A stretch of 45,144 nt of DNA from an uncultured cyanobacterium (GCA_903903925.1 CAIVAU010000079.1:1-45144), one strand, 5' to 3'; shown: positions 33,248-44,379, counted from the first letter of the stretch. Made by a program: numbers and translations. Notes: generated from the letters alone by a model not told the origin.

Positions 33248-33848
33248 ACAACTACTAACAGGTTACTCCATTCGCCGTGGCACAACTTTAGATCAGGCAC
33301 TGCTAGTAAAGTTTATGCAGCGGACTTACCAGGATATATTTCCACAAGAAGATTTCTCCCACCTGGCGCGAACTGTCGAGCAGTACTTCTCAAGTGAAAC
33401 GCCCCTATGGTGGGTGGATTTTGTCGGAGAGGGGAGAGATCACAGAGAGGAGGGAGAGCAGGGAGTGTGGGGGGATAGGGGAGATCACAGAGATCAGAAA
33501 ATTCTTAATTTTTCTTCCCCCGTTTCCCCTTCCTCCCCTGCTTCCTCCTCTCCCCAAACTCCCCACACTCTCCACACCGTCGCCTGTACCTGGGTGGGAA
33601 ACGCCATAGATCAAGTTCAGGGCGGTCGCCATGCTCACATCTTTTTACTCTACGTTGTGCCAGAGCATCGGCGACGGGGTGTTGGTACAGCTTTAATGCG
33701 ATATGTCGAAAATTGGGCAAGGAGCAGAGGCGATCACCAGATTGGGTTGCAAGTGTTTAAATCAAACACAGCCGCATTAAATCTTTACAATCAACTAGGT
33801 TATCAAACCCAGTCCCTATGGATGATAAGATCTCTTAATAGTGAATAA
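33240..33848 (+). CDS. GNAT-family N-acetyltransferase with an in-frame repeat insertion
   Basis: 202 residues, whereas about 150 are expected. The acetyl-CoA motif A is HIFLLYVVPEHRRRGVGTALM (R-R-x-V-G-T at 145-150), and the C-terminal block NTAALNLYNQLGYQ is typical of RimI-like enzymes. Between residues about 64 and 112 the sequence is low complexity (EGRDHREEGEQ, then FSSPVSPSSPASSSPQTPH), encoded by intergenic repeat DNA. The fold on both sides is intact and the insertion falls before the core, so activity may survive. The start is GTG 33240, overlapping the upstream gene. The acceptor substrate is unknown. Confidence 0.87.
   Translation: MSEQLLTGYSIRRGTTLDQALLVKFMQRTYQDIFPQEDFSHLARTVEQYFSSETPLWWVDFVGEGRDHREEGEQGVWGDRGDHRDQKILNFSSPVSPSSPASSSPQTPHTLHTVACTWVGNAIDQVQGGRHAHIFLLYVVPEHRRRGVGTALMRYVENWARSRGDHQIGLQVFKSNTAALNLYNQLGYQTQSLWMIRSLNSE
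33429..33576. repeat. Repeat insertion inside the GNAT gene
   Basis: About 148 bases containing gagatcacaga twice, ggagtgtgg, and a pyrimidine-rich run of cccctt/ctcc words. The right part is roughly a reverse complement of the left (gagggagagcagggagtgtg against cacactcc-type words). Boundaries are estimated from the protein similarity. It belongs to the same repeat class as 11991 and 26494. Confidence 0.7.
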
Positions 33849-33906
33849 TATAGAGTACAGATTCTAGTGGATGGCAGTAGGATGGGTACTAATAATGAAA
33901 TAAAGT

Positions 33907-34677
33907 ATGTATGACCAAGAAGACCTAAGCCTACTTGATGCCGAAGCAGAGCTCGAAAGCCCTCTAGATTGCTTAGAACCGCTCACTGCCGAATCAGAGT
34001 TGCCTAAGCCTGATCCAGATGTCATGCTGGCATTATTGCAAAACCCTGAACCCCAGCAGCGGATGTTAGCAGCGCGTGCTTTCTGCGATTTAGAGGATGC
34101 ACGGGCAACCCCTCATTTGATTCGTCTATTAACTGATACCTGTCCTTTGGTTCGGGTGGGTGCGGCATATGGTATCGGACGCAACCCCAGTCCCGATGCT
34201 GTGGAGTCTTTGATTACCCAATTAAACCGAGATTGGAATGGCTATGTACGTAAAGGTGTGGTTTGGGCATTAGGAAACTGCCGCGATCAGCGTAGTTTAC
34301 CACCTTTAGCAGACGCCTTAAGAACTGATATTTCAGCAGTGCGGTTGTGGGCAGCTAGTGCTTTAGCACAAATGGCAGACGTGAGTTACGAAGCGGTTGT
34401 GGGAGCAATACCACCCTTAATTGAAGCCTTAGTACGAGACCCTGTATCAGCGGTGCGGAGTAATTGTGCTTGGGCGATCGGACAACTGTGCCGCGAATTG
34501 CCTTCTAATGTGGTTTATGCCACCGCCATAGATGCTTTGATTCAAGCTTTTGCCGAAGACCAAGATTTGGGAGTGAGGGAAGATGCCAAAGCCGCAATCT
34601 TAGGAGTGGGAGACCCTCGGGGACTTCAGTTGATTGAAACATTGGAACAGGAAGGGTGGTTTAAAATCGGGTTTTAG
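33907..34677 (+). CDS. HEAT-repeat protein (phycobilin lyase-like or scaffold)
   Basis: 256 residues. An acidic N-terminal 45 residues precede about five HEAT-like repeats (LAARAFCDLEDARATPHLIRLL, then VRVGAAYGIGRNPSPDAVESL, WALGNCRDQRSLPPLADAL and AIGQLCRELP). Such repeats form a curved scaffold; cyanobacterial relatives include CpcE/CpcF and NblB-type bilin lyases, but the specific residues are not enough to call one. No membrane segment is visible. It stands about 60 bases after the GNAT gene and may be its own transcript. The ORF is complete. Confidence 0.85.
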   Translation: MYDQEDLSLLDAEAELESPLDCLEPLTAESELPKPDPDVMLALLQNPEPQQRMLAARAFCDLEDARATPHLIRLLTDTCPLVRVGAAYGIGRNPSPDAVESLITQLNRDWNGYVRKGVVWALGNCRDQRSLPPLADALRTDISAVRLWAASALAQMADVSYEAVVGAIPPLIEALVRDPVSAVRSNCAWAIGQLCRELPSNVVYATAIDALIQAFAEDQDLGVREDAKAAILGVGDPRGLQLIETLEQEGWFKIGF

Positions 34678-35154
34678 ATTTTGGTTCAGAATTCAGGAGT
34701 CAGAATACAGGAGTCAGAATTGTTAAAGAAGCGGGAGATAATAGGAGCTGTTTTAGGTAGTGAAGATAGATACCCAACCCTTATAAATTCTGACTTCTGA
34801 CTCATGACTCCTAAATTCTTACGATTTTGGGTCAGAATTCATTCGGCAATTCTCTTCAATTCTTCATGAATAGGTACTGGCTGTTTAAATTCTCGAGAGT
34901 TTAAAATAGGAATTAGATTTAATGAAAAGGGTGTAGGGGGTAGGCAATAGGGTGTGGGGATACCAGAAATAAAATTAGAGAGCTAGTGTTGGGCTAGAGT
35001 TTCCCGACTTGTAGAGGGCTAAAGGGCGGCTTCCCTCAGGGTAGCAACTAGCGTAGTTCTACGCTTTAACTTTTGACTTGCTGATCTCACACTATGCTCT
35101 TGGTCACATCTGTCGCAAAGCCTACGCAATAAAACAGAAGAAAGTAGGGTGTTT
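34678..35154. other. Repeat-rich intergenic region
   Basis: 477 bases without a supported gene. The part 34686-34860 holds heptamer-like caggagtcagaat words and their inverted forms (attctgacttctgactc), which could pair. The rest contains ggcttccctcagggtagc and other short repeat fragments. No promoter motif stands out. Confidence 0.6.
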
Positions 35155-36573
35155 ATGTCTCTTGAAAATCTTTTTCAGCAGGAAGTTGGTAGGCTGAAGC
35201 GGCGACAAAGAAGGCGTTTGAAATTGAGAATTGCCGCGCTTTTAATCTTTGTAACTATACTCATAGGATGTACATATTTATTTCGCAGCAGTGTTGTTGC
35301 TATTCCTACGACTTCCCTTGTGTTGATTATTCTTGGAGGAATTTTAGTTTTCGGCTTGGTTGCTTACGTTTTTACAAAAGAGCAAATATTTCACCATTAT
35401 AATCGATTTTCTCTGTTAATCGCACAATCCTCTGCTCTTGAGCGTCTAAAACAGGTTAAGCCTAAATATTTTTTCGGTTTTTCTTTACTTTTTATAGCAC
35501 TCATTTATCAAGCTAATCCATCTCTAATTAATAACCCAACTCAGAATTTTTTTACACGTCTCGTTTATCAGCCTATACCTCCTACTTTAAACTCACCTTG
35601 GCCATGGCAAAATCATCAGATGATTCATCCAATTGTTGCTAATATGCCATCGGATGTTGAAACAAGTATTAAATCTGTTGCTCGATATATCAATCAACGG
35701 GAACCAGATCCCTACTTACGAATTAAGGCATTACATGATTATGTCGTTAGTCGGCTTACTTATGATTTAGATGTGCTAGAAACAGGAATCCGACCGTCTC
35801 AAGATGCTGAAACTGTTTTCCACACTCACAAAGCTGTTTGTGAAGGTTATGCTAATCTTTTCACGGCATTAGGGCAAGCTCTTGGTGTGAAGGTTGTTTA
35901 TATTGAAGGCCAAATCCGTCAAGATCAGGCTCCTCTCAACTTAATTCCTAAAACACTAAGATTTATACATTCTAACTATGATTGGACTCTTCATGCTTGG
36001 AATGCTATTAAGATTGCAAATAGTTGGCAATTAGTTGATACAACCTGGGATGACGATGATTCTTTTCACTCTAAATATAGAGCAGATTACCTCATGCCCC
36101 CTCCGAAAGCAATGATTATAAGTCATCTTCCTAATCAACCGGATTGGCAGCTTTTACCTCACTCTGAAGATGAAGTCTCTTTTGAAAAACAGCCTATTCT
36201 CAAGCCTGAGTTTTTTGCTAAAAAATTAGCATTGATCACACCAACAGAATATGAAACAAATGCTCAAAAATCTGCTTTAATTCAAATTAGAAGCTATCCC
36301 AGTTACCAAGGAAGTATTTTAGCTTTCTTGAGTAATATGAAGGAAGATGAGTCTTTATTTTCAGATTTCACGACATTTTTCAGTGAGGAAGCTTCTCAAG
36401 AAAAGAAATATCTTCTCAAGCAATGTCAGACTCAGAAAAATAGAGATAACATCACTCAGATATCCTGTGAGTTTATAGAACCAGGTATTTATCAAGTTTT
36501 TCTGTTCACTCGTCTTGGACAACAAATTATTCCTCTAGGTCAACTCAAATTTCATAGCCTTGATAGGCAATAG
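35155..36573 (+). CDS. Transglutaminase-like domain membrane protein
   Basis: 472 residues from the ATG at 35155 (a GTG six bases earlier is possible). Three hydrophobic segments lie at about 25-45, 52-72 and 100-120; the rest should be periplasmic. The transglutaminase-like core has Cys near 229 (TVFHTHKAVCEGYANLFTAL), His near 280 (WTLHAWNAI) and Asp near 295 (LVDTTWDDD), so the catalytic triad is complete. Such proteins act as peptidases or in peptide cross-linking in bacteria; the exact reaction is unknown. The 120-residue C-terminal beta-rich part is unrecognised. Base use is AT-richer than its neighbours. Confidence 0.82.
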   Translation: MSLENLFQQEVGRLKRRQRRRLKLRIAALLIFVTILIGCTYLFRSSVVAIPTTSLVLIILGGILVFGLVAYVFTKEQIFHHYNRFSLLIAQSSALERLKQVKPKYFFGFSLLFIALIYQANPSLINNPTQNFFTRLVYQPIPPTLNSPWPWQNHQMIHPIVANMPSDVETSIKSVARYINQREPDPYLRIKALHDYVVSRLTYDLDVLETGIRPSQDAETVFHTHKAVCEGYANLFTALGQALGVKVVYIEGQIRQDQAPLNLIPKTLRFIHSNYDWTLHAWNAIKIANSWQLVDTTWDDDDSFHSKYRADYLMPPPKAMIISHLPNQPDWQLLPHSEDEVSFEKQPILKPEFFAKKLALITPTEYETNAQKSALIQIRSYPSYQGSILAFLSNMKEDESLFSDFTTFFSEEASQEKKYLLKQCQTQKNRDNITQISCEFIEPGIYQVFLFTRLGQQIIPLGQLKFHSLDRQ

Positions 36574-36664
36574 GCTCAAGCTGTTTCTCCGTTCTTTCCT
36601 TCCAAGCGCCTTGACTACTTTTCCCCCTATTAGATATTTGTGATAAAGTGTTTTTTAGTCTCTA

Positions 36665-36916
36665 TTGTCAGGTCAGTCCCTAGAGTCTGGTCTTGAAGAT
36701 CATGAAATTGAAGGGGTACACGTCCCCATTTATTCTTCTGCCAAAACCGTGGTTGATTGCTTCAAGTTTCGCAACAAAATTGGGCTTGATGTTGCGCTTG
36801 AAGCCCTGCGAGAGGGTCTGCGTTCCAAACGCTGCACAGTAGATGAGATCTGGCAGTATGCTAAGATTTGCCGGATGCAGAATGTGATGCGTCCATATCT
36901 TGAAGCCCTCGGATGA
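36665..36916 (+). pseudogene. C-terminal remnant of a type IV antitoxin AbiEi
   Basis: The frame reads HEIEGVHVPIYSSAKTVVDCFKF, then NKIGLDVALEALREGLRSKRC and ends NVMRPYLEALG, the conserved C-terminal region of AbiEi antitoxins. The N-terminal winged-helix part is missing; a TAG stop lies upstream of the first similarity and only a TTG could start it. No AbiEii toxin gene is present beside it. It is a leftover of an abortive-infection toxin-antitoxin pair, stranded in front of the hydrogenase genes. Confidence 0.82.
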
Positions 36917-37187
36917 CCCAAAAGCAGCCTCGCAATGTGTCCCTCGTAAAAATCATACCCAATCGCGTCTCATAAGAAGCGTGTGTTACTTTTTCTGTTC
37001 ATCCAATTTGTTAGAAAATAACATTTTTATAAGAATTTTACAGCATATTTTTTCACTCAAATAGAAAATTTAATTTAGTAGGAATAATTGCGTCAAAAAA
37101 TCCCTGATATTAAAAAATAATCTTTAGAAGCAGGGGAGTCTCTCCAAACACGATCACCTGAATTAGGCATGGGAAAAATACAAGCTG

Positions 37188-38150
37188 ATGACTAACATAC
37201 TCTGGCTGCAAGGTGGTGCTTGTTCAGGCAACACGATATCATTTCTTAACGCCGAAGAACCCACAGTTTGCGATTTAATTACTGACTTTGGGATGAAGGT
37301 ACTTTGGCATCCATCCTTGGGAATGGAACTAGGTGCAAATTTGCAAAAACTTTTGTGGGACTGCATTTCTGGCAAAATACCCCTTGATATCTTGGTATTT
37401 GAAGGTACGGTCATTAATGCCCCCAATGGCACCGGCGAATGGAATCGATTTGCTGACCGTCCCATGAAAGACTGGTTAAGTGACCTATCCAAAGTTGCTC
37501 AATTTGTCGTTGCTGTGGGAGATTGCGCTACATGGGGAGGAATTCCGGCGATCGCACCCAACCCCAGCGAATCGGAAGGATTACAATTTCTCAAACGTCA
37601 AGAAGGCGGTTTTTTAGGGAAAGATTTTCGGGCAAAATCGGGATTACCTGTGATCAACATTCCCGGATGTCCCGCCCATCCTGACTGGATCACTCAAATA
37701 TTGGTTGCGATCGCCACAGGTCGAATCAGTGACATTACCCTCGACGAACTGCATCGTCCGCAAACTTTCTTCAACACATTTACCCAAACAGGATGTACGC
37801 GCAACGTCCACTTTACCTACAAAGCAACAACCTCAGAATTTGGTCAACGTAAAGGATGCCTCTTCTACGATTTGGGTTGTCGTGGCCCAATGACCCATTC
37901 TTCCTGTAACCGCATTTTGTGGAATCGCGTTTCGTCTAAAACTCGTGCAGGTATGCCTTGTCTAGGTTGTACCGAACCAGAATTCCCCTTCTTTGACCTC
38001 AAACCAGGAACCGTCTTTAAAACGCAAACTGTTATGGGGGTTCCGAAGGAATTACCACCAGGAATCAAGAAAACAGACTACGCCTTACTTACCGTTGTTG
38101 CAAAAAATGCAGCACCACCTTGGGCAGAAGAAGATATTTTTACTGTTTAG
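37188..38150 (+). CDS. hupS: Uptake [NiFe]-hydrogenase small subunit
   Basis: 320 residues. It carries the electron-transferring iron-sulfur clusters of the uptake hydrogenase that recycles hydrogen from nitrogenase. Seen: the proximal-cluster start LQGGACSGN, VAVGDCATWGGIPA, NIPGCPAHPDW, and C-terminal cysteines in QTGCTRN, GCLFYDLGCRGP and CLGC. As in other group 2a enzymes there is no Tat signal. It is followed after nine bases by hupL, so the two form an operon. The upstream region (36917-37187) is AT-rich; I did not find a clear NtcA GTA-N8-TAC site. Confidence 0.95.
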   Translation: MTNILWLQGGACSGNTISFLNAEEPTVCDLITDFGMKVLWHPSLGMELGANLQKLLWDCISGKIPLDILVFEGTVINAPNGTGEWNRFADRPMKDWLSDLSKVAQFVVAVGDCATWGGIPAIAPNPSESEGLQFLKRQEGGFLGKDFRAKSGLPVINIPGCPAHPDWITQILVAIATGRISDITLDELHRPQTFFNTFTQTGCTRNVHFTYKATTSEFGQRKGCLFYDLGCRGPMTHSSCNRILWNRVSSKTRAGMPCLGCTEPEFPFFDLKPGTVFKTQTVMGVPKELPPGIKKTDYALLTVVAKNAAPPWAEEDIFTV

Positions 38151-38159
38151 TTAACAACC

Positions 38160-39755
<1,596 letters not shown>

Positions 39756-39791
39756 CTAGTAAACCAAAACTAAAATTTACGAGATAAGTTT

Positions 39792-40220
39792 ATGTCTGAT
39801 TTAGCGTTACACGAATATCTTTCTCACCTTCCCGAAGAAGCACTGCAAGAGTTCACAGAATGGTGTATTTTAGAGCAGGCAAAAGAGGCGGGATACGACT
39901 TTATTCCAAATAGAAGTAAGTTAGATAACCTACCAACAGGAGAATACATCAACCAACTTATAGATCAGTTCATGCAAGTGAAAAAAAACCCGATTAAAGA
40001 TGGGTTAGCAGCAGTACTTGCAGGCAAACAGGTTGATGAACACGCTTTGCCAAGTGTCGCGGCTGTGGTGGATTTTGTTTCACTTTATGTCAAGTATTTA
40101 ATTCCTCAAGCAGGTCAGGATGAAGCGGAAACGGACGCAATATTAACTCAAGCATCACAACAGCAATTGGAGAAAGTTGCTCAAATTGCTCAAAAATATC
40201 ATGTGGAGTTGAAAGTTTAA
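39792..40220 (+). CDS. Conserved small protein downstream of hupL
   Basis: 142 residues, soluble and helical, acidic (LHEYLSHLPEEALQEFTEWCIL, then ASQQQLEKVAQIAQKYHVEL). No family is named. It starts 36 bases after hupL, preceded by gagataag, and probably belongs to the hup transcript. A role in hydrogenase maturation is possible from position alone; no metal-binding or protease motif is present and HupW itself is not recognised here. Confidence 0.7.
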   Translation: MSDLALHEYLSHLPEEALQEFTEWCILEQAKEAGYDFIPNRSKLDNLPTGEYINQLIDQFMQVKKNPIKDGLAAVLAGKQVDEHALPSVAAVVDFVSLYVKYLIPQAGQDEAETDAILTQASQQQLEKVAQIAQKYHVELKV

Positions 40221-40228
40221 TTCGTTTG

Positions 40229-40259
40229 TAGTTGCGCTGTCTTCGCTAAAGCGCAACTA
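40229..40259. terminator. Hairpin after the hup operon
   Basis: Ten-base perfect arms tagttgcgct (40229-40238) and agcgcaacta (40250-40259) with an 11-base loop follow the small gene's stop by eight bases. It is well placed to end the hup transcript. It lacks a T-run and the arm word is also a common repeat, so the function is tentative. Confidence 0.55.
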
Positions 40260-40445
40260 TAAACACTTGTACCAGATGGGATGGATTTGTAATCATTATT
40301 GCTTTCCCTCGAAACACTTTAAAGGGTAAATGAAGAGAAACTTTACCATAACATTATTATTCTTTACTCAAGAAATACCTACTAAAATTTAATTGAAGCC
40401 ATCTTGAAAAGGTTAATTTAAGGTTAACTTTTTGAGGTGCATTAA

Positions 40446-41924
40446 ATGCGGCAACGTCGTTTGTTTCTCATTAGACTTTTTGCGGCGATAGCTGCTTTCT
40501 CTGTTCTGTCTGTTAACCTTTTATTTCCTCAACCAACCTATGCATTTCTCAGTAGTTTAGATACTCAGCGAGGTGCTGAGCTAGCTGCTTATGAGGGTTC
40601 TACAGTTTCTGCTCCTTTGGTTGGAGCTTCCTCAACGGCTTCGGCATTGGTTACTCAGACCGGGACTACTGTTTCTGGTTCGTTTATTGGACGAGCTTTT
40701 ATAGGTGCGGGGCTTGCTGGTCTTGCTATTGCTGGTTTAACTTCTTCTGATGTTCAAAGTTTACAGGGGATAGCTCAACAAAAATATTGTGCTGCTAATC
40801 CTTCTGTTCCTGTATGCGGGGGATTTCCTCCTGTTTACTATAATTGTAGTAATGGAAATCCCTATCCCTTAACTTCTTCTATTACGAAAAATCTTTCTAA
40901 GTCTGGAAGATCTTGTTATGCGTTTGTGACTCCTCTTGGGCTACCACTTGATGGGGATGTTGCTTCCTATATTGTTTATACTAATGGCAGTACTTTCAAT
41001 TATAACGGTCGTACTCTTCTGCAAGCGTTTGCCTTTCCTCCGAATCAACTTCCCACTGGTAGTCCGCTTCCATGGAATCAATGGGATTCTGCTTCTAGGA
41101 ATGCTGCCACTGCTCTTTTAGATCCAAAGGATTATAAAAATAATAATACTGAAACATCAACTCAATCTTTAACTGGTGATACAAAAGACCCTAGTTTAAC
41201 TATTGTTGGAACTGGTACTTCTGGGGCTTTTGTTCAGAATTCGGATGGTTCCTGGACTTATCAATCATCTAATTCATTCACAATTCCAAATCCTAACTAT
41301 ATTCCTTCCCCTACTCCCAGACCTAGTCCCACACCGAGTCCTACACCTAGTCCATCGCCCACTCCGTCTCCTAGTCCTTCGGCACCTACCGGAAGGGGCG
41401 GCGCACCGAGTCCCACACCTAGTCCCATACCCGATCCATCGCCTAGCCCCACACCTACTCCAACTCCACAGCCAGATTGTCGTTATACAATAGATGAACA
41501 TCACATCTTTTTCCCTGAAGTTAATAATGGTAGAATAACCGGATTCCACTCTACAGCACGTGCTGGTGAACCAGGAGAAGAAGGAAACTATTACTGGATA
41601 ACAGAGCCTGCTGAGTATGAAGCAGACTATGAGCCTTTCACAGCACAATTTGGAATTCCACAGAGACGCAATTTGGGAACCAAAACATCGTCTTTCTTCC
41701 CAATATTACTCGATGATATTAAAGTCCTAGAAATCATTGGTGAGGCATATGTCAAATCTAAATGTCCTGCCTATGGCATGTGGTCTGCATTAGTAAAAAA
41801 CCCATTAATAGGGGGTGAATCAATAACAATTGAAGGATATGTCACAACTCACATTACAAATGGCATTACAGAACACAGAATTACAACTGCTTATCCATAT
41901 GCTCTTGATGTTCCAAATGATTAA
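40446..41924 (+). CDS. Secreted toxin with C-terminal EndoU-type nuclease domain
   Basis: 492 residues. A signal peptide at about 1-33 ([15 protein letters not shown] ... PTYA) directs it out of the cytoplasm. Residues 35-130 have hydrophobic glycine-rich segments, about 130-275 form a region with conserved cysteines, about 288-342 a Pro/Ser/Thr linker ([13 protein letters not shown]), and about 345-490 the C-terminal domain. That domain fits bacterial Endo[34 protein letters not shown] and a [11 protein letters not shown] strand. EndoU toxins cleave RNA in competitor cells. Ankyrin-repeat genes follow as probable immunity. The linker is similar to that of the papain-fold toxin at 20232. The delivery route is not shown. 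Confidence 0.72.
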   Translation: MRQRRLFLIRLFAAIAAFSVLSVNLLFPQPTYAFLSSLDTQRGAELAAYEGSTVSAPLVGASSTASALVTQTGTTVSGSFIGRAFIGAGLAGLAIAGLTSSDVQSLQGIAQQKYCAANPSVPVCGGFPPVYYNCSNGNPYPLTSSITKNLSKSGRSCYAFVTPLGLPLDGDVASYIVYTNGSTFNYNGRTLLQAFAFPPNQLPTGSPLPWNQWDSASRNAATALLDPKDYKNNNTETSTQSLTGDTKDPSLTIVGTGTSGAFVQNSDGSWTYQSSNSFTIPNPNYIPSPTPRPSPTPSPTPSPSPTPSPSPSAPTGRGGAPSPTPSPIPDPSPSPTPTPTPQPDCRYTIDEHHIFFPEVNNGRITGFHSTARAGEPGEEGNYYWITEPAEYEADYEPFTAQFGIPQRRNLGTKTSSFFPILLDDIKVLEIIGEAYVKSKCPAYGMWSALVKNPLIGGESITIEGYVTTHITNGITEHRITTAYPYALDVPND

Positions 41925-42041
41925 ACTTGAATATCTTGCAATTAAACCATTCGAGGTTTAGTATCCAAATGAACTTCTCTAAACTAAGAATAAACGTAGC
42001 AAGATTCTTTGTAAAGATAGTAGCTATGCTCATTAAGTAAT

Positions 42042-43052
42042 ATGTACAATCCTGCGAAAAAAAATCCAGCTTTAATAGTAGCAGCTTATGATGGAGGTAA
42101 AGACATTGTCGAGCAACTGATTGCCAGTGGTACAAGCGTCCATGTTGTCGATGATGCAGGACATACTCCCCTGCATGTGGCATCTCTCAAGGGACATAGG
42201 GATGTAGTAGAACTCCTGATTGCCCATGAAGCGCAAATCGACGCGAGAACGGAAGATGGTTGCACTCCCTTATACCTAGCAGCTTACAGGAAGCAGCGGG
42301 AGATTGCTCAACTTCTGCTGAACTATGGAGCCACTATGGAGCCAGATATCGCTTTGATGCTTGGAGACATTGAATTGGTCAAGTACTACCTAGATCAGGG
42401 GGTAGATGCCAATTCCAAACTAGCAAGAGGATTAACAAAAGGAGAATCATGGCTAAATACAGCTATCGGATACCAATATAAAAACAGAAATATTGTTGAA
42501 CTGCTCCTCAATCATGGTGCTTTAGTTAATGAGAAGACAGAAACTTCTAAGTTTTTCCCACTGCATCAGGCATCGATTACAGGTAGCCTACATATTTGCT
42601 CACTTTTGATCACTCATGATGCAGATGTTAATGCAGAGGATGGACTTGGCGAGACTCCACTGCATTGGGCAGCCCGGCTTGGACATCAAGATATAGTAGA
42701 ATTATTGTTAGACTGTAGCGCTAATGTCAATGCCTTAAATCAAGCAAGAAGAAGCGCATTATTTTATGCAGCGCAGCACCATCGCCTACAGGTGGTGGAG
42801 TCTCTCTTGTCTCGCGGAGCATCCGTCAATTTAACCGATGAGCAAGGTTTTACACCGCTTCTGAGAGCTTTTCAGGGGTCACGCGGCGACGATATTGCCA
42901 GATTGCTAGTTATTCATGGTGCTGATGTTAATGTTCGATTCCGTGAGGGAGCTTTAGCTAAATATAGTCTGCTGGGTATAGCTATGAGGCGGAAAAACCA
43001 AGATCTCGTTGAACTACTCTTAGCGCATGGTGCGCGAGAAGAGTTAGAGTGA
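42042..43052 (+). CDS. Ankyrin-repeat protein, probable toxin immunity (copy 1)
   Basis: 336 residues of about ten ankyrin repeats, 30-33 residues each (GHTPLHVASLKGHRDVVELLI, then GCTPLYLAAYRKQREIAQLL, GETPLHWAARLGHQDIVELLL and others). No signal peptide. Ankyrin proteins are a known class of immunity protein beside polymorphic toxins, so cytoplasmic neutralisation of the EndoU toxin is inferred from position (118 bases after its stop). The start ATG lacks a strong ribosome site. It is about 80 per cent identical by eye to the copy at 43375; repeats 3-5 differ most. Confidence 0.8.
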   Translation: MYNPAKKNPALIVAAYDGGKDIVEQLIASGTSVHVVDDAGHTPLHVASLKGHRDVVELLIAHEAQIDARTEDGCTPLYLAAYRKQREIAQLLLNYGATMEPDIALMLGDIELVKYYLDQGVDANSKLARGLTKGESWLNTAIGYQYKNRNIVELLLNHGALVNEKTETSKFFPLHQASITGSLHICSLLITHDADVNAEDGLGETPLHWAARLGHQDIVELLLDCSANVNALNQARRSALFYAAQHHRLQVVESLLSRGASVNLTDEQGFTPLLRAFQGSRGDDIARLLVIHGADVNVRFREGALAKYSLLGIAMRRKNQDLVELLLAHGAREELE

Positions 43053-43089
43053 GTAAGTTTTTGGCAAAACCTTCGCATTATTGCATTTT

Positions 43090-43194
43090 TAACTTCTGAA
43101 GAATGTTCAAAGTTTACAGGGGATAGCTCAACAAAAATATTGTGCTGCTAATCCTTCTGTTTCTGTATGCGGGGGATTTCCTCCTGTTTACTGG
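43090..43194 (+). pseudogene. Fragment of a second EndoU-toxin gene, nuclease domain deleted
   Basis: The DNA around gttcaaagtttacagggg to ctcctgtttact matches the toxin's middle region (40752-40840) almost exactly. It then jumps straight to ggtttagtatccaaa, the sequence that normally follows the toxin stop (41954 on). About 1.1 kb, including the linker and EndoU domain, is missing. It proves that toxin plus ankyrin gene were duplicated as a unit and the second toxin was lost. Confidence 0.88.
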
Positions 43195-43261
43195 TTTAGT
43201 ATCCAAACGAACTTCTCTAAACTAAGAATGAAGGTGGCAAGATTCTTTGTAAACATAGTAG

Positions 43262-43356
43262 ATATCTGGTGAAAATGATGTAGGGGCGTATTGCAATACG
43301 CTCCTACCAAGGATTTCAACGGACGCATAATTAATTTCCACGCCTATGTCTAGTAG
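43262..43356. mobile_element. 95-base miniature element with 6-base direct repeats
   Basis: Compared with the parallel site before copy 1, extra DNA lies between two tagtag words (43256-43261 and 43351-43356). It contains the palindrome gtaggggcgtattg/caatacgctcctac (43280-43307). This looks like a non-autonomous repeat inserted with a target-site duplication, in the promoter region of ankyrin copy 2. Confidence 0.65.
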
Positions 43357-43374
43357 CTATGCTCATCAAGTAAT

Positions 43375-44379
43375 ATGTACAATCCGGCGAAAAAAAATCC
43401 AGCTTTAATTGTTGCAGCTTATGATGGATACAAAGACGTTGTTGAGCAACTGATTGCCAGTGGTATAAGCGTCCATGTTGTCGATGATGAGGGACATACT
43501 CCCCTGCATGTGGCATCTCTCAAGGGACATAGGGATATAGTAGAACTCCTGATTGCCCATGAAGCGCAGATCGACGCGAGAACGAAAGATGGTTGCACTC
43601 CCTTATACTTGGCAGCTTTCCGTCAGCATCAGGAGATTGCTCAACTTCTGTTGGACCATGGTGCTACTATGGAGCCAGATATCGCTTTGAAGCTTGGAGA
43701 CATTGAATTGGTCAAGTACTACCTAGATCAGGGGGTAGATGCTAATTCCAAACTAGCAAGAGGATTGACAGTAGGAGATTCATGGCTAATTGCAGCTATC
43801 GGGAACAAAGATAAAGACAGAAAGCTTGTTGAACTGCTCCTCAATCATGGTGCTTTAGTTAATGAGAAGACAGGAACTTTTAAGTTTTCCCCACTGCATC
43901 AGGCATCGATTACAGGTAGCCTAGATATTTGCTCACTTTTAGTAACTCATGATGCAGATGTTAACGCAGAGGATGGACATGGCAATACTCCACTGAATTG
44001 GGCAGCCCGGCTTGGATGTCAAGATCTAGTAAAATTCTTGTTGGACTGTAGCGCTAATGTCAATGCCTTAAATCACGCAAGAAGCAGCGCATTATTTTAT
44101 GCAGCGCAGCACCATCGCCTACAGGTGGTGGAGTCTCTCTTGTCTAGTGGAGCACAGGTCAATTTAACCGATGAGCAAGGTTTTACACCGCTTCTGAGAG
44201 CTTTACAGACGCCACACGGCGACGAGATTGTGAGATTGCTAGTTACCCATGGTGCTGATGTTAATGTTCGATACCCTTATGGAACTAGATCTAGTGCACT
44301 GCGTATGGCTATGAACCAGAAAAACAAAGATCTCGTTGAACTACTCTTAGCTCATGGTGCGCGAGAAGATTTAGAGTGA
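43375..44379 (+). CDS. Ankyrin-repeat protein, probable toxin immunity (copy 2)
   Basis: 334 residues, the same repeat layout as copy 1 (MYNPAKKNPALIVAAYDGYK, then about ten ankyrin units, ending LVELLLAHGARED). Differences are concentrated in the repeat surface positions, for example FRQHQEIAQLLLDHGAT against YRKQREIAQLLLNYGAT, which suggests divergence of a binding face. Its cognate toxin has been deleted upstream, so it is an orphan immunity-type gene. It could protect against a variant toxin of other strains. The ORF is complete with no stops. Confidence 0.8.
   Translation: MYNPAKKNPALIVAAYDGYKDVVEQLIASGISVHVVDDEGHTPLHVASLKGHRDIVELLIAHEAQIDARTKDGCTPLYLAAFRQHQEIAQLLLDHGATMEPDIALKLGDIELVKYYLDQGVDANSKLARGLTVGDSWLIAAIGNKDKDRKLVELLLNHGALVNEKTGTFKFSPLHQASITGSLDICSLLVTHDADVNAEDGHGNTPLNWAARLGCQDLVKFLLDCSANVNALNHARSSALFYAAQHHRLQVVESLLSSGAQVNLTDEQGFTPLLRALQTPHGDEIVRLLVTHGADVNVRYPYGTRSSALRMAMNQKNKDLVELLLAHGAREDLE

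Noticed and set aside
36917..37187. NtcA binding site for the hup promoter
   Set aside because: No GTA-N8-TAC match with suitable spacing to a -10 box was found by eye.
41274..41648. 124-residue Arg/Cys-rich frame on the minus strand
   Set aside because: It arises opposite the Pro/Ser/Thr linker of the EndoU toxin gene and has no family pattern.
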